Below, piece after piece: positions 49,800-59,343 of a stretch of 64,000 nt of DNA (positions are counted from its first letter, which is position 1; every line of letters starts with the position of its first letter). A program made the position numbers and the translations under genes. The notes under the pieces were generated by a model. That model was given only the letters and a program-made list of their open reading frames with translations. It was not told where the DNA came from and did not search any database. The stretch comes from Ornithobacterium rhinotracheale (GTDB lineage: Bacteria; Bacteroidota; Bacteroidia; Flavobacteriales; Weeksellaceae), in assembly GCF_022832975.1 (NCBI RefSeq), contig NZ_CP094846.1, forward strand, positions 1 to 64,000. Reading direction: 5' to 3'.

Positions 49800-51110
49800 T
49801 TAATTCCTGATTTTATGAAATAAATCAACCACCGCACTGTGCGAAAGCGTTTGGTCTTTAAAGTGCTCGGTAATGGTGGCGAGTTCCTCTGGCGTTGCAC
49901 CCAATTGGTTTAAAATGTTTTGCAAATGCATTTTCATATGCCCTTTTTGGATTCCCGTCGTTACCAGCGAGCGCAAAGCAGCAAAATTCTGAGCCAAGCC
50001 CGCACAGGCTACAATGCGCATCAATTGCTCGGCGGTAGGCTTTTTAAGCAATTCCAATGCCCATTTTACCAAAGGGTGAAGCGAAGTGAGTCCTCCCACG
50101 GTGCCTAAGGCAATCGGTAAATCTATCCAAAAACGGAATTTTCCGTCCTTTACTTCGCAATGGCTTAGGCTACTGTATTTTCCGTTGTGCGAGGCGTAGG
50201 CATGTGCACAAGCTTCTACGGCTCTAAAGTCGTTTCCCGTAGCGATGACCACGGCGTCTACACCATTCATTATGCCCTTGTTATGCGTGGTGGCGCGATA
50301 AGGCTCAATCTCGGCAATGCGTACCGCACGATTGAATTTTTCTACAAATTCGGTGGCATCAATGTCCTTTTCGCCCATTTGCTCCACGGGGCATTCCACC
50401 TCGGCACGCACCATGCATTCAGGCGTATAGTTGGACAAAATCGACATTACGATTTGCAAAGAATCTTTTTCTTGGTCAGAAAATTTATCGCTGTTTTGCA
50501 CCGATTGTTCCAGCGTTTGTGCAAACTGTTCCAAACACGAATTGATGAAATTGGCACCCATAGAATCTTTGGTATTGAAACTTGCCTTTAATTGATAATA
50601 ATTTGGCAAATCAGCCGTTTTGTCAATCAATTCGAGCGAAAGGATTCCGCCACCGCGTTTTTCCATGTTTTTGGTAATGCTGGCGGTATCTTCTCGGAGT
50701 TGTTTTTCCAAACTTTCATTAAATAAAGCTTGCAATTGCGCAAAGTTTCCTTCAAACATAAAATGGACATGCCCTAATTTTTTTACGCCCAAAATCTGAG
50801 TTTTAAAGCCCCCGCGCTCGCTCCAGAATTTAGCCGCTTTGGACGCTGCCGCCACTACCGAGCTTTCCTCCACAGCCATCGGGATAGTGTATTCTTCGCC
50901 ATCGATGATGAAGTTGGGAGCCACGCCAAATGGTAAATAATAATTGGTGAGCGTGTTTTCCGAAAACTCATCGTGCAGTTTTTGCAAAGCGGCATCATCA
51001 TTTTGGTATTGGGCTAAAACTTTTTGCGCTTCGCTTGGATTGGCAAAATAAGTTTCAGTAAGCCATTTAATTTTTTCGTCTTTATTTAGTTTAGAAAAAC
51101 CTTTGATCAT
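49800..51110 (-). CDS. mvaA: Hydroxymethylglutaryl-CoA reductase, class II
   Basis: 436 residues. Class II signatures are IPMAVEESSVVAAASKAAKF (catalytic Glu), HNKGIMNGVDAVVIATGNDF (catalytic Asp and Lys region) and DLPIALGTVGGLTSLHPLVK. Annotated as degradative in many genomes, in Flavobacteriia it serves the mevalonate route to isoprenoids. No other mevalonate gene is adjacent. The start overlaps the following small membrane gene by 4 bp. Confidence 0.94.
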   Translation of the reverse strand: MIKGFSKLNKDEKIKWLTETYFANPSEAQKVLAQYQNDDAALQKLHDEFSENTLTNYYLPFGVAPNFIIDGEEYTIPMAVEESSVVAAASKAAKFWSERGGFKTQILGVKKLGHVHFMFEGNFAQLQALFNESLEKQLREDTASITKNMEKRGGGILSLELIDKTADLPNYYQLKASFNTKDSMGANFINSCLEQFAQTLEQSVQNSDKFSDQEKDSLQIVMSILSNYTPECMVRAEVECPVEQMGEKDIDATEFVEKFNRAVRIAEIEPYRATTHNKGIMNGVDAVVIATGNDFRAVEACAHAYASHNGKYSSLSHCEVKDGKFRFWIDLPIALGTVGGLTSLHPLVKWALELLKKPTAEQLMRIVACAGLAQNFAALRSLVTTGIQKGHMKMHLQNILNQLGATPEELATITEHFKDQTLSHSAVVDLFHKIRN

Positions 51111-51310
51111 TTTGTTTTGTTTTTATACAAGATTATTAAATCTGCGCTGATGGCAATGAGAATTAACGCCAATGAAAAATAAAAATCATAAGCAAAAACC
51201 GATGATTTCACCATTAAATATTTAATGAAAAGATACACGCCCACGATAGAAATACTCCATTCGGTGAAGTGGCGAGAATTTCGGTTATTTTTCATTTTTA
51301 AAACTTTCAA
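51107..51310 (-). CDS. Small two-helix membrane protein
   Basis: 67 residues with two hydrophobic helices (ISIVGVYLFIKYLMVKSSVF and YFSLALILIAISADLIILYK) between short basic ends. It overlaps the HMG-CoA reductase gene by 4 bp and the preceding gene by 26 bp, so it is part of the same operon. The family is unknown. Confidence 0.7.
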   Translation of the reverse strand: MKVLKMKNNRNSRHFTEWSISIVGVYLFIKYLMVKSSVFAYDFYFSLALILIAISADLIILYKNKTK

Positions 51311-51677
51311 TCAGCACTTTATCTTTACATTTTTTAAATATGATTTCTACACTTTTTTCTTTGTCTTGATAATTCATAATGTATGCACCACAAGGCTCTT
51401 GGCGTGGAGCACTTCGGTCGAAATCAATGATTCCCTTTTTTAATATTTTTTGATTAAAGAAAGCTGTATCTATCCCGAGTGCTTGCATTTGCTCTTGTGC
51501 TTGTGAGCTGTATTCTTTAGGTAAAAAAGAGACCTCGCTCAGCACTCGCCCATTGGGCAGATAATTGGAAATATAGTTTCGGCACGAATTTCTTTTCCCA
51601 AACATTAAAATGACAACAAAAATGCCCAATAAAATTCCGATTCCAAAAAATTTAAATCTTCGCTGAAAATCGCTCAT
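51285..51677 (-). CDS. Membrane-anchored hypothetical protein, DUF4258-like
   Basis: 130 residues. An N-terminal membrane anchor (FFGIGILLGIFVVILMFGKR) is followed by a small alpha/beta domain with CRNYISNYLPNGRVLSEVSF and a QEPCGAYIM segment. It recalls the DUF4258 proteins of Flavobacteriia (tentative). It lies 12 bp after alanine dehydrogenase and overlaps the next gene. The function is unknown. Confidence 0.65.
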   Translation of the reverse strand: MSDFQRRFKFFGIGILLGIFVVILMFGKRNSCRNYISNYLPNGRVLSEVSFLPKEYSSQAQEQMQALGIDTAFFNQKILKKGIIDFDRSAPRQEPCGAYIMNYQDKEKSVEIIFKKCKDKVLIESFKNEK

Positions 51678-51689
51678 AAATGCTTTTTT

Positions 51690-52889
51690 TTAAATAATGA
51701 ATAAACTTAAATTGGTGTAAGGGAAATTAAATCTTTCGGCAATTTCTGGATGTGTGTGTCGTCCTTTGAATAAGTAAATGGCACTTTGCAACCCGCGTTG
51801 TTGCGAAATCAATTTTTCAAAACCGCCGTCTTTGGCAATTTTAATTAAATATTCAATAAAGAAATTGCTCAGAGCCTTGCTCGTGGTGCGTGCGTAGCGA
51901 GAGGCGATGTTTGCCACGCCGTAGTGCACGACATCGTATTTGGTAAAAGTAGGCGACTCGTGCGTGGTGAGTTCCATGGAGTCAAAACAGCTGCCATTGC
52001 CCATGTTGGATTCGATGATGACGGCACCCGCTTTCATTTGGCTAACTAATTCTTCTGGGACGATGCTCGGCGTTCTTTTGTCGCATTCAATCGCACCGAT
52101 GGCAACATCGCAACGCATCAGCGCTTTACGGATTTCTTTTGGGTCGAGCGTGCTAGTGGGAATACGCTGATTCAAATCAATTTGCAATTGTCTTAAATTG
52201 GTGATTGCAGAATCAAAAACACGCACACTGGCACCCAATCCCGTAGCGGCACGAGCGGCATATTCCGCAATGGAACCCGAACCGAAAATCACGATTTCGG
52301 TAGGTCTCACGCCTGCAATTCCACCAAGCATAGTGCCGTTGCCGTTGTTCGGTGTGGCGAGCAATTCGCCCGCAAGCAAAACAGCGGTGGTGCCTGTGAT
52401 TTCGGAAAGTAGTCGTTTTACAGGGAAAGTGCCGTGCTCGTCTTGCAAAAATTCAGCACCGATGGCTGTGATTTTTTTAGCAGCGAGTTTTTCAAAATAT
52501 CTCTTTTGGAGCGTATTGGGCATTACGCTAGAAATCAAAATGCTTTGAGCTTGCATAAACCCGATTTCCTTTTCGGTAGGTGGAATAATTTTAATCACCA
52601 CGGGCTGTGCAAAAACTTTCTTGCTGTCGTAAGCAATCTCTGCGCCCGCCTCAGAATATTGATTGTCGGTGAAATTAGCACCTTCGCCTGCACCTGTTTC
52701 CACCAAAATGTGATGTCCGTTTTTGACCAAAACTTCCACGGCATCGGGTGTGAGCGCCACGCATCGTTCTTGGAAATGCGATTCTTTAGGAATCCCGATT
52801 TGCAGTTTGCCTTTTTGAGTAGAAACGGCAAGCATTTCTTCCTTTGGCATTAAATCTTCTTTAGAAAAAGGTGTGAATATTTTTCCCAT
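51690..52889 (-). CDS. ald: Alanine dehydrogenase
   Basis: 399 residues; interconverts alanine and pyruvate plus ammonia with NAD. Motifs are LQIGIPKESHFQERCVALTP (substrate-binding Arg/Lys), NGHHILVETGAGEGANFTD, the NAD-binding glycine loop TEIVIFGSGSIAEYAARAAT and IESNMGNGSCFDSMELTTHE. About 30 extra residues precede the usual start, as in other Bacteroidota versions. Its start touches the tsaE stop (1-bp overlap), so both are co-translated. Confidence 0.92.
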   Translation of the reverse strand: MGKIFTPFSKEDLMPKEEMLAVSTQKGKLQIGIPKESHFQERCVALTPDAVEVLVKNGHHILVETGAGEGANFTDNQYSEAGAEIAYDSKKVFAQPVVIKIIPPTEKEIGFMQAQSILISSVMPNTLQKRYFEKLAAKKITAIGAEFLQDEHGTFPVKRLLSEITGTTAVLLAGELLATPNNGNGTMLGGIAGVRPTEIVIFGSGSIAEYAARAATGLGASVRVFDSAITNLRQLQIDLNQRIPTSTLDPKEIRKALMRCDVAIGAIECDKRTPSIVPEELVSQMKAGAVIIESNMGNGSCFDSMELTTHESPTFTKYDVVHYGVANIASRYARTTSKALSNFFIEYLIKIAKDGGFEKLISQQRGLQSAIYLFKGRHTHPEIAERFNFPYTNLSLFII

Positions 52890-53296
52890 TATGTAAAGCT
52901 TATGTGGCGTTCGCCGTCGTGGTTTTCAATATTGATGGTGTGGTGGTTTTCGGGCAAAAGATTTTCGATTTTTTCTGGCCATTCCACAAAACAAAAATCA
53001 CCCGAATAAGCGTATTCCTCCCAGCCCATATCATAGGCTTCTTCTTCGGAATTGATGCGATAGAAATCAAAATGATACACAGTTCCTTTTTCGGTTTCGT
53101 ATTCGTTTACCAGTGCATAAGTAGGGCTGCTCGCCTCATCTTCAGATTGCATAGCTTGCAACATCGCAGTGATGAGCGTTGTTTTTCCTACGCCCATTTC
53201 TCCACGAAACAAAACCACAGGTTTGTTTAGCTCAGCCACGATTGCCTGCGCAATTTGTGGTAAATCATTTTCTGTTTTGGCAATGAAAGTTTGCAT
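52889..53296 (-). CDS. tsaE: tRNA N6-threonylcarbamoyladenosine synthesis ATPase TsaE
   Basis: 135-residue P-loop ATPase needed with TsaB and TsaD for the t6A modification of ANN-decoding tRNAs. Walker A GEMGVGKTTLI is at about residues 34-44; SSPTYALVNEYE and YHFDFYRI are family blocks, and FCFVEWPEKIENLLPE closes the fold. The length is normal. It is first in an operon with ald. Confidence 0.95.
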   Translation of the reverse strand: MQTFIAKTENDLPQIAQAIVAELNKPVVLFRGEMGVGKTTLITAMLQAMQSEDEASSPTYALVNEYETEKGTVYHFDFYRINSEEEAYDMGWEEYAYSGDFCFVEWPEKIENLLPENHHTINIENHDGERHISFT

Positions 53297-53377
53297 ATTT
53301 CAATTTCTAATCCAACAAAAATAAGGATTGTAATTTATAAGTTTGTATTTTTACCTAAAATTTAATACTAAAAACTT

Positions 53378-53773
53378 ATGGCTTTCAAAGATTTTTTTGA
53401 ATATGAGATAAAAAAACTCATCGATTTTCTACAAATGTTGCTCACGCACGACAATTTGGAATTAAAAGATTTGCTCGGCACCGAAGATTTGCAAGAAAGA
53501 TTGCAACATTTTTACAAGGCTTTTGCCGAAAACCACGAAATGCAAGAACGCTTTTTGTCCTCTCGCGAAGTGGAGCAGAATCATCTTGAATTTGCCAAAG
53601 AATGCTTTAGATTAGCTGTTTCGCTCAAAGAAAAAAATCCGAATTTGGCACATTTTTATGCCACACTCGGACAAAAGATTGAAAATATCGGATTAAATAT
53701 TTTTAGCTTCACGACTGATTTTAGCCTTCAGAATGAAATCAGCGAACTGAAAAAACAATGGGAAAATAGCTAA
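53378..53773 (+). CDS. Hypothetical helical protein
   Basis: 131 residues, cytoplasmic, all helical and acidic (MAFKDFFEYEIKKLIDFLQM). No membrane segment or known motif. It is divergent from tsaE and convergent with rimK; its TAA stop lies inside the hairpin shared with rimK. A conserved flavobacterial protein is likely, but no function can be given. Confidence 0.65.
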   Translation: MAFKDFFEYEIKKLIDFLQMLLTHDNLELKDLLGTEDLQERLQHFYKAFAENHEMQERFLSSREVEQNHLEFAKECFRLAVSLKEKNPNLAHFYATLGQKIENIGLNIFSFTTDFSLQNEISELKKQWENS

Positions 53774-53790
53774 AAAACGAATTTTTTAGC
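53769..53790. terminator. Shared terminator containing both stop codons
   Basis: GCTAAAAAA, a CGAA loop and TTTTTTAGC form a perfect 9-bp hairpin. The TAA stop of the plus gene (53771-53773) and of rimK on the minus strand (53786-53788) lie in its two arms. Confidence 0.8.
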
Positions 53791-54700
53791 CATTATTTCT
53801 ATCGATTTTTAGCGATTTTCGGCTAGCGCCCCATTCAGTGTATTTTATCATTTCCTCGGCAATGTTTACATCGGTAGCGCCTTCGATGCCTTCTAATCCA
53901 GGGGAAGAGTTTACTTCCAAAACAAGCGGACCTCTGCGCGAACGAATCAAATCCACTCCTGCAATTTTAAGCCCCATGGTTTTACATGCTTTAATGGCTA
54001 TTTTCTCTTCTTGAGGACTTAAATGGGCAGGAGTCCCCATGCCGCCACGATGAATATTTGAACGGAAATCGCCTGTTTTCCCCTCGCGGCGCATACAAGC
54101 CACTACGCGATCATTGATTACAAAAACGCGCAAATCTACACCCTTGGCTTCTTTTATAAATTCTTGCACCACAAATTTAGCACCCAAACTCTGCAAAGCC
54201 TCTATGGTGCTCACGGCAGACATTTTAGAGTCCAAAAGCATTACGCCCAAACCTTGAGTGCCTTCAAGCACTTTTACTATGACAGGAGCCCCGCCCATAT
54301 AATCTACAATTTGCTCGACATTCCACTGGTTTTCTGGGGAGAAATGTAGCGTTTTGGGGAAATCAATTCCTTCGCGAGAAAGAAGTTGCATACTGCGGAG
54401 TTTATCGCGCGAGCGGAGTAGAGCATTGCTGTGCAAGGTGGTAAAAATGTTCATCATTTCATATTGGCGAATCACCGCCGCACCATATTGGGTAAAGGTT
54501 GTTCCTATTCTGGGGATAATGGCATCTACTTGCCCAATGTCATCGCCCTCTACTAGAATCTGTGGCGAATTTTTTTGCATTAAAAGTTTGCAATTCAACG
54601 GATCAATCATTTCTATATCATGACCTCTCTCTTCGGCTTCCTCTATAAGCCTCGCTGTGGAATAAATGTATTCGCTTCGCGATAAAATAACTAGCTTCAT
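53786..54700 (-). CDS. rimK: RimK-type alpha-L-glutamate ligase
   Basis: A 304-residue ATP-grasp enzyme that adds glutamate residues to the C-terminus of ribosomal protein S6 in the best-studied case. Seen: MKLVILSRSEYIYSTARLIE, IIPRIGTTFTQYGAAVIRQY, the ATP-grasp core GGAPVIVKVLEGTQGLGVML and metal-binding VLEVNSSPGLEGIEGATDVN. It is on a single-gene transcript with a TTACTTTG element at 54709-54716 upstream. Confidence 0.93.
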   Translation of the reverse strand: MKLVILSRSEYIYSTARLIEEAEERGHDIEMIDPLNCKLLMQKNSPQILVEGDDIGQVDAIIPRIGTTFTQYGAAVIRQYEMMNIFTTLHSNALLRSRDKLRSMQLLSREGIDFPKTLHFSPENQWNVEQIVDYMGGAPVIVKVLEGTQGLGVMLLDSKMSAVSTIEALQSLGAKFVVQEFIKEAKGVDLRVFVINDRVVACMRREGKTGDFRSNIHRGGMGTPAHLSPQEEKIAIKACKTMGLKIAGVDLIRSRRGPLVLEVNSSPGLEGIEGATDVNIAEEMIKYTEWGASRKSLKIDRNNG

Positions 54701-54849
54701 TCAGGTTGCAAAGTAAGGGAATTTTTATGCATTTGGACAAAAAAACTTAAATTTCTACGCTAAAATTTTTTCGCTAGATAAAAAAATATAAAATTTTATT
54801 GATAAACTGAATTTTATTCTTTACTTTTACGCCCATAAATCATAGTATT

Positions 54850-55059
54850 ATGGGACAATTCTTAGGATTTTTATTCTTTTTAACGATGGCAATGTGTGGT
54901 TTTTGGTGTTTAACTTTTTTGGTGAGCATCGTGCCGTATTGGTTAACTTATGGCGTTGCTGAGCGTTTTGGAAAAATCAATAAAAATAGTGACCCAGACG
55001 AAGTGCGTAGAAAATTGCTTTCTGAGCAATCTGGGGTAGAAGTTTTATATAAAAAATAA
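54850..55059 (+). CDS. Small membrane protein
   Basis: 69 residues. A long N-terminal hydrophobic region (LFFLTMAMCGFWCLTFLVSI) probably spans the membrane once or as a hairpin; the C-terminal half is charged (DPDEVRRKLLSEQSGVEVLY). No family was recognised. It lies in its own transcript between rimK and the lipoprotein gene. Confidence 0.65.
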   Translation: MGQFLGFLFFLTMAMCGFWCLTFLVSIVPYWLTYGVAERFGKINKNSDPDEVRRKLLSEQSGVEVLYKK

Positions 55060-55111
55060 GACAAATCGTTTTATACATTTAGAAAAAATCTCATACATTG
55101 CATACTATAAA

Positions 55112-55525
55112 ATGCAGTGTATGAGATTTTTTATATCCTTATTATTCAGTTTTTGCCTTTTGAGTTGTGCTACACAGCCTGCAGCAAATCATAAAGAGCT
55201 TAAAATAGAACCCAACGAAGAGGGGGAGTATGATATCGAGGTGTTAGACCCTGGTTTTGATACTTTTTTAGCCACCAAGGCTTTTCCTGAAAGTTACTTT
55301 ACCGAATCGTATTTAAAACAGCGAAATTTAGTTTTAGTCAATAATTGGAATGCACGCCATAGCCAGCCACGCGTGTACAATCCTAATATTTACGAAGTGT
55401 ATATTGACTATAATCCGCAGATTAATTATGGGCTAAATTTTGAATGGAAGCTGTTTAACTTCTTCATGTTTGTAGAGTGGCAAACGGGCGAGCGCATCGA
55501 TGGTTTGGAGCCAAGATTTAGATAA
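55112..55525 (+). CDS. Lipoprotein, DUF6146-like
   Basis: 137 residues with a lipoprotein signal (RFFISLLFSFCLLSC). The mature part contains DIEVLDPGFDTFLATKAFPE, LVNNWNARHSQPRVYNPNIY and YIDYNPQINYGLNFEWKLFN, a pattern I associate with the DUF6146 family of Flavobacteriia. An alternative start at the second Met (MRFF, 55121) gives a more typical signal. It is probably outer-membrane or periplasmic. The function is unknown. Confidence 0.75.
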   Translation: MQCMRFFISLLFSFCLLSCATQPAANHKELKIEPNEEGEYDIEVLDPGFDTFLATKAFPESYFTESYLKQRNLVLVNNWNARHSQPRVYNPNIYEVYIDYNPQINYGLNFEWKLFNFFMFVEWQTGERIDGLEPRFR

Positions 55526-55572
55526 AAAACTTTTCAATTAAAAATCGTTGAGAAAATAATATCTTTGCAGCC

Positions 55573-56688
55573 ATGATTCAGAGCGAAACTTTACAGGATT
55601 TAGAACAACGCGTGCAAAATCTGCACACCTATTTGGAAATAGAGAAAAAGAAAATCGAAATTTTAAATGACGAGGAAAAAGCCGCTTCGCCCGAGTTTTG
55701 GGACGATCCTAAGTCGGCACAAAATCATTTAAAACAATTGCAGTCCAAAAAGAATTGGGTAAACGATTATCAAGCCATTGAGCAAGCTACCAACGACTTG
55801 AAGGTTTTGTATGAATTTTACAAAGAATTGGGCGAAGGTTCTGAAGAAGAAATCGATGCGCAATACGCCAAGGCACTCGAAAAATTAGAAAAAATCGAAT
55901 TTAGAAATATGCTTTCTGAGGAAGGCGACGATATGAGTGCTGTGCTACAAATCACAGCAGGTGCGGGCGGAACAGAAAGTTGCGACTGGGCAAGTATGCT
56001 AATGCGTATGTATCTAATGTGGGCAGAAAAAAACGGCTACAAAGTAAAAGAGCTGAACTACCAAGATGGCGATGTGGCGGGCGTAAAAACAGTAACGCTC
56101 GAAATAGAAGGAGAATATGCCTTCGGCTACCTAAAAGGAGAAAATGGTGTGCACCGTTTGGTGAGGATTTCCCCGTTTGATTCCAATGCCAAACGCCACA
56201 CAAGTTTCGTATCGGTGTATGTGTATCCGCTTGTAGATGACACAATTGAAATCGACATCAACCCAAACGATGTGGAAATGCAAACTTCTCGCTCTGGTGG
56301 AGCTGGTGGACAAAATGTAAACAAAGTAGAAACCAAAGTGCAATTAACCCACAAGCCTACGGGAATTGTGGTAGTGTGCCAAGTGGAACGCTCTCAGCTT
56401 GCCAACCGTGAGCGTGCGATGCAGATGCTTAAATCTGAATTGTATAAAATTGAGCTTGAGAAAAGAATGGAAGCTCGAAATGAAATCGAAGCCAATAAAA
56501 AAAGTATCGAATGGGGAAGCCAAATCCGAAATTATGTGATGCACCCATACAAATTGGTGAAAGATGTGCGCACGGGCGAAGAAACCTCCGATGTAGATAG
56601 CGTGATGAACGGAAATATCGACGATTTCTTGAAGTCTTATTTAATGTTTATGGGGCAAAAAGACACCGACGAAGCAGGAACACTTTAA
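55573..56688 (+). CDS. prfB: Peptide chain release factor 2
   Basis: Recognises UGA and UAA and releases the peptide; 371 residues. The UGA-reading tripeptide SPF is in [16 protein letters not shown], and the catalytic GGQ in [20 protein letters not shown]. The frame is continuous through the region where many bacteria have the programmed frameshift with an internal UGA (here around [10 protein letters not shown]), so no frameshift control is used. A -7 element TATCTTTG at 55560-55567 lies only five bases before the ATG. Confidence 0.97.
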   Translation: MIQSETLQDLEQRVQNLHTYLEIEKKKIEILNDEEKAASPEFWDDPKSAQNHLKQLQSKKNWVNDYQAIEQATNDLKVLYEFYKELGEGSEEEIDAQYAKALEKLEKIEFRNMLSEEGDDMSAVLQITAGAGGTESCDWASMLMRMYLMWAEKNGYKVKELNYQDGDVAGVKTVTLEIEGEYAFGYLKGENGVHRLVRISPFDSNAKRHTSFVSVYVYPLVDDTIEIDINPNDVEMQTSRSGGAGGQNVNKVETKVQLTHKPTGIVVVCQVERSQLANRERAMQMLKSELYKIELEKRMEARNEIEANKKSIEWGSQIRNYVMHPYKLVKDVRTGEETSDVDSVMNGNIDDFLKSYLMFMGQKDTDEAGTL

Positions 56689-56742
56689 GCCAAAAAGAAC
56701 AAATTTTATTTTTTTAAAAAGAATAATAGAATTTAAGCCTTG

Positions 56743-57060
56743 TTAAATTTCATTTCTTTCATCGTCCAAAAACTCATCATCTTTGCGGAACGCATAGTAG
56801 CTTTTCAAAAATGGAATATTTATAAAAGCGAGCAATAAAATCCAATTGATTCGGTTTTGCTTACTTATGTTTTTAAACGAAAATAGACGAAATACTAAAT
56901 AGCTTAATGCTAAAATATTAATTATAAAAATATTCATCACAATCGCATTGAACTCCGCGCCGATCATGGTGGGATAAAAGAGCAATACAAATAAAAATAG
57001 CAACGAGGTTAAATCTACTAGAAAGATAAGCGATTTGATAATGGTGGGAATTTCTCTCAT
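56743..57060 (-). CDS. Small membrane protein
   Basis: 105 residues with three hydrophobic segments (SLIFLVDLTSLLFLFVLLFY, IVMNIFIINILALSYLVFRL and a shorter one at NWILLLAFINIPFL), ending in an acidic tail. No family is recognised. It is convergent with prfB; the terminator of metG lies upstream of its start. Confidence 0.7.
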   Translation of the reverse strand: MREIPTIIKSLIFLVDLTSLLFLFVLLFYPTMIGAEFNAIVMNIFIINILALSYLVFRLFSFKNISKQNRINWILLLAFINIPFLKSYYAFRKDDEFLDDERNEI

Positions 57061-57094
57061 TTTTCTTTAAAGATATGAACTTTTTCCCAAATAA

Positions 57095-57118
57095 AAAAGC
57101 ACTCCGAAGAGTGCTTTT
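57095..57118 (-). terminator. Terminator of metG
   Basis: On the minus strand AAAAGCACTC, a TTCG loop and GAGTGCTTTTTT (10 bp) lies 24 bp after the metG stop. Confidence 0.9.
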
Positions 57119-57141
57119 ATTTTCTGTTTTATTTAAAAATA

Positions 57142-59175
57142 TTAATTCACAGCAACGCCATTATCCACCTCGTCTTCAGGATTTAAGAAAGTTAATTTCC
57201 CATTCGGTTTGTCGCAGAAAAGCAACATTCCTTGGCTTTCGATTCCTTTGATTTTTCGCGGTGCTAAGTTTACCAAAACGCTCGCACGCTTGCCCACCAC
57301 TTCTTCTGGCGAAAAACTTTCAGCAATGCCCGACACAATCGTGCGCACATCTAGCCCCGTGTCTACTTTAAGTTTAAGCAATCGATCGGCACCTTTCACT
57401 TTTTCTGCTTCTAAAATAGTACCGATTCTAATGTCCATTTTTTGGAAATCATCAAAGGTAATTTCTGCTTTTTGTGGTTCTGCGTTAGGGTTTGTCATTT
57501 TATTTAATCTTTTAGATTCGTTTAATTTAGCCAATTGTAGTTCCACTACTTCATCGTCAATTTTCTCAAATAACAATTCCGGCTTACCTAATTGATGCCC
57601 AGCAGGAATCAAAGTATCTGTTTCGCAAAGCGATTGCCATGGCTGCGGCTCAATACCGAGCATATGCATCATTTTTTCTGCTGATGTAGGCAAGAAAGGC
57701 TCTGCACATTGCGTAAGCATCGCAGCGATTTGAATCGCCCCATTCATAATGCTTTCCACTTCTTCTGGAGATTCTTTCACTTTTTTCCAAGGCTCTTGGC
57801 TTTGCAAAAATTGATTTCCTAAACGCGCCAAATTCATATATTCTTTCAAGGCATTTCTGAACTCAAATTTATCAAGATATTCCCCGATTCTTTTCGGATA
57901 TTGTCTTAAGTTTTCAAGCTCGGGATAAGTTTGTTTTGCAGCCGGCACCACGCCATTGTAATATTTCTGTGTGAGCACCATTACTCGGTTAAAGAAATTA
58001 CCCAAAATTCCTACTAATTCCGAATTATTTTTAGTTTGAAAATCTTTCCAAGTGAAGTTATTATCTTTATTTTCAGGCAGATTCGCTGTCAGCACATAGC
58101 GTAAAACATCTTCTTTCCCTGGGAAATCATGCACATATTCGTGTGCCCAAACTGCCCAGTTGCGAGACGTTGAAATTTTATCGTTTTCTAGATTTAAAAA
58201 CTCATTGGCAGGCACATTTTTAGGCAAAATATAATCGCCGTGCGCTTTCAACATCACAGGGAAAATCACACAGTGGAACACGATATTATCTTTTCCAATG
58301 AAATGGATTAATTCCGTTTCTGGATCTTGCCAATAAGGTTTCCAGTCCTTTCCATTTTTCTCCGCCCACTCTTGCGTAGCAGAAATATAGCCAATAGGCG
58401 CATCGAACCATACATAAAGCACCTTTCCTGCCGCATCTTCTAGCGGAACGGGAATTCCCCAATCAAGGTCGCGTGTCATGGCGCGTGGTTTCAACCCATC
58501 GTCTATCCAAGATTTCACTTGCCCTAAAACATTGGTTTTCCAATCATCTTTATGCTCTTTCAGCACCCATTCTCTCAAGAAATCTTCGTATTGATCTAGC
58601 GGAAGATACCAGTTTTTGGTTTCCTTTTTAATCGGTGCGCTACCGCTCAATGCCGATTTAGGATTGATTAATTCTTCTGGACTTAAAGTCGAGCCACATT
58701 TCTCACATTGGTCGCCATACGCTCCCTCATTATGGCAATTAGGACATTCTCCCACTATGTAGCGGTCTGCCAAAAATTCTCCCGCTTCCTCGTCAAAAAA
58801 CTGCTCAGAAGTTTCTTCCAAGAAAATACCTTTGTCATACAAAGTTTTAAAAAATCTCGCTGCATTGCCATGGTGGCGCGGAGACGAAGTGCGATCGTAG
58901 TGATCAAAAGAAATATTTAAAAATTTAAAAGTATCTTTGATCAAAAAATGGTAGCGATCTACCACTTCTTGTACGCTGATGCCTTCCTTTTTGGCACGAA
59001 TAGTTACGGGAACCCCATGCTCGTCTGATCCGCAAATAAACACCACATCTTCGCCCTTTCTTCTAAGATAGCGTGCGTAAATATCTGCTGGAACATATAC
59101 TCCCGCCAAATGCCCAATATGAATTGGTCCATTGGCATACGGGAGTGCTGCTGTAATTGTATGTCTCTTTGCCAT
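57142..59175 (-). CDS. metG: Methionyl-tRNA synthetase
   Basis: 677 residues. The ATG at 59175 is chosen over one at 59232 because a promoter element (TAACTTTG) lies between them. Motifs are [19 protein letters not shown] (HIGH), the zinc knuckle [24 protein letters not shown] as the KMSKS loop, and a C-terminal tRNA-binding domain (about residues 575-677: [36 protein letters not shown]). This is the long form of the enzyme. Confidence 0.97.
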   Translation of the reverse strand: MAKRHTITAALPYANGPIHIGHLAGVYVPADIYARYLRRKGEDVVFICGSDEHGVPVTIRAKKEGISVQEVVDRYHFLIKDTFKFLNISFDHYDRTSSPRHHGNAARFFKTLYDKGIFLEETSEQFFDEEAGEFLADRYIVGECPNCHNEGAYGDQCEKCGSTLSPEELINPKSALSGSAPIKKETKNWYLPLDQYEDFLREWVLKEHKDDWKTNVLGQVKSWIDDGLKPRAMTRDLDWGIPVPLEDAAGKVLYVWFDAPIGYISATQEWAEKNGKDWKPYWQDPETELIHFIGKDNIVFHCVIFPVMLKAHGDYILPKNVPANEFLNLENDKISTSRNWAVWAHEYVHDFPGKEDVLRYVLTANLPENKDNNFTWKDFQTKNNSELVGILGNFFNRVMVLTQKYYNGVVPAAKQTYPELENLRQYPKRIGEYLDKFEFRNALKEYMNLARLGNQFLQSQEPWKKVKESPEEVESIMNGAIQIAAMLTQCAEPFLPTSAEKMMHMLGIEPQPWQSLCETDTLIPAGHQLGKPELLFEKIDDEVVELQLAKLNESKRLNKMTNPNAEPQKAEITFDDFQKMDIRIGTILEAEKVKGADRLLKLKVDTGLDVRTIVSGIAESFSPEEVVGKRASVLVNLAPRKIKGIESQGMLLFCDKPNGKLTFLNPEDEVDNGVAVN

Positions 59176-59198
59176 ATCTGTTTTATAAATCTTGCTTA

Positions 59199-59206
59199 CA
59201 AAGTTA
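59199..59206 (-). promoter_or_regulatory. -7 promoter element of metG
   Basis: TAACTTTG on the minus strand, 23 bp upstream of the ATG at 59175. It decides the start codon. Confidence 0.6.
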
Positions 59207-59343
59207 AAAAAAATGCTCTTAGCACCGAGCATATTCTATAAATTTTCATCTTAATTAAATTTTTTTGCCTACTTTTATTCTTTTGGCACGAGTATTGATT
59301 TGTGTAAAATATACAATAAGCTATTTGAGAAATAATTTAATAC

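Noticed and set aside
50187-50591. Plus-strand frame of 134 codons within HMG-CoA reductase
   Set aside because: It is antisense to a strongly conserved enzyme gene with all active-site motifs; no independent support.
55573-55720. Programmed frameshift in prfB
   Set aside because: The reading frame is continuous from ATG to the SPF and GGQ motifs, with no in-frame UGA near codon 25.
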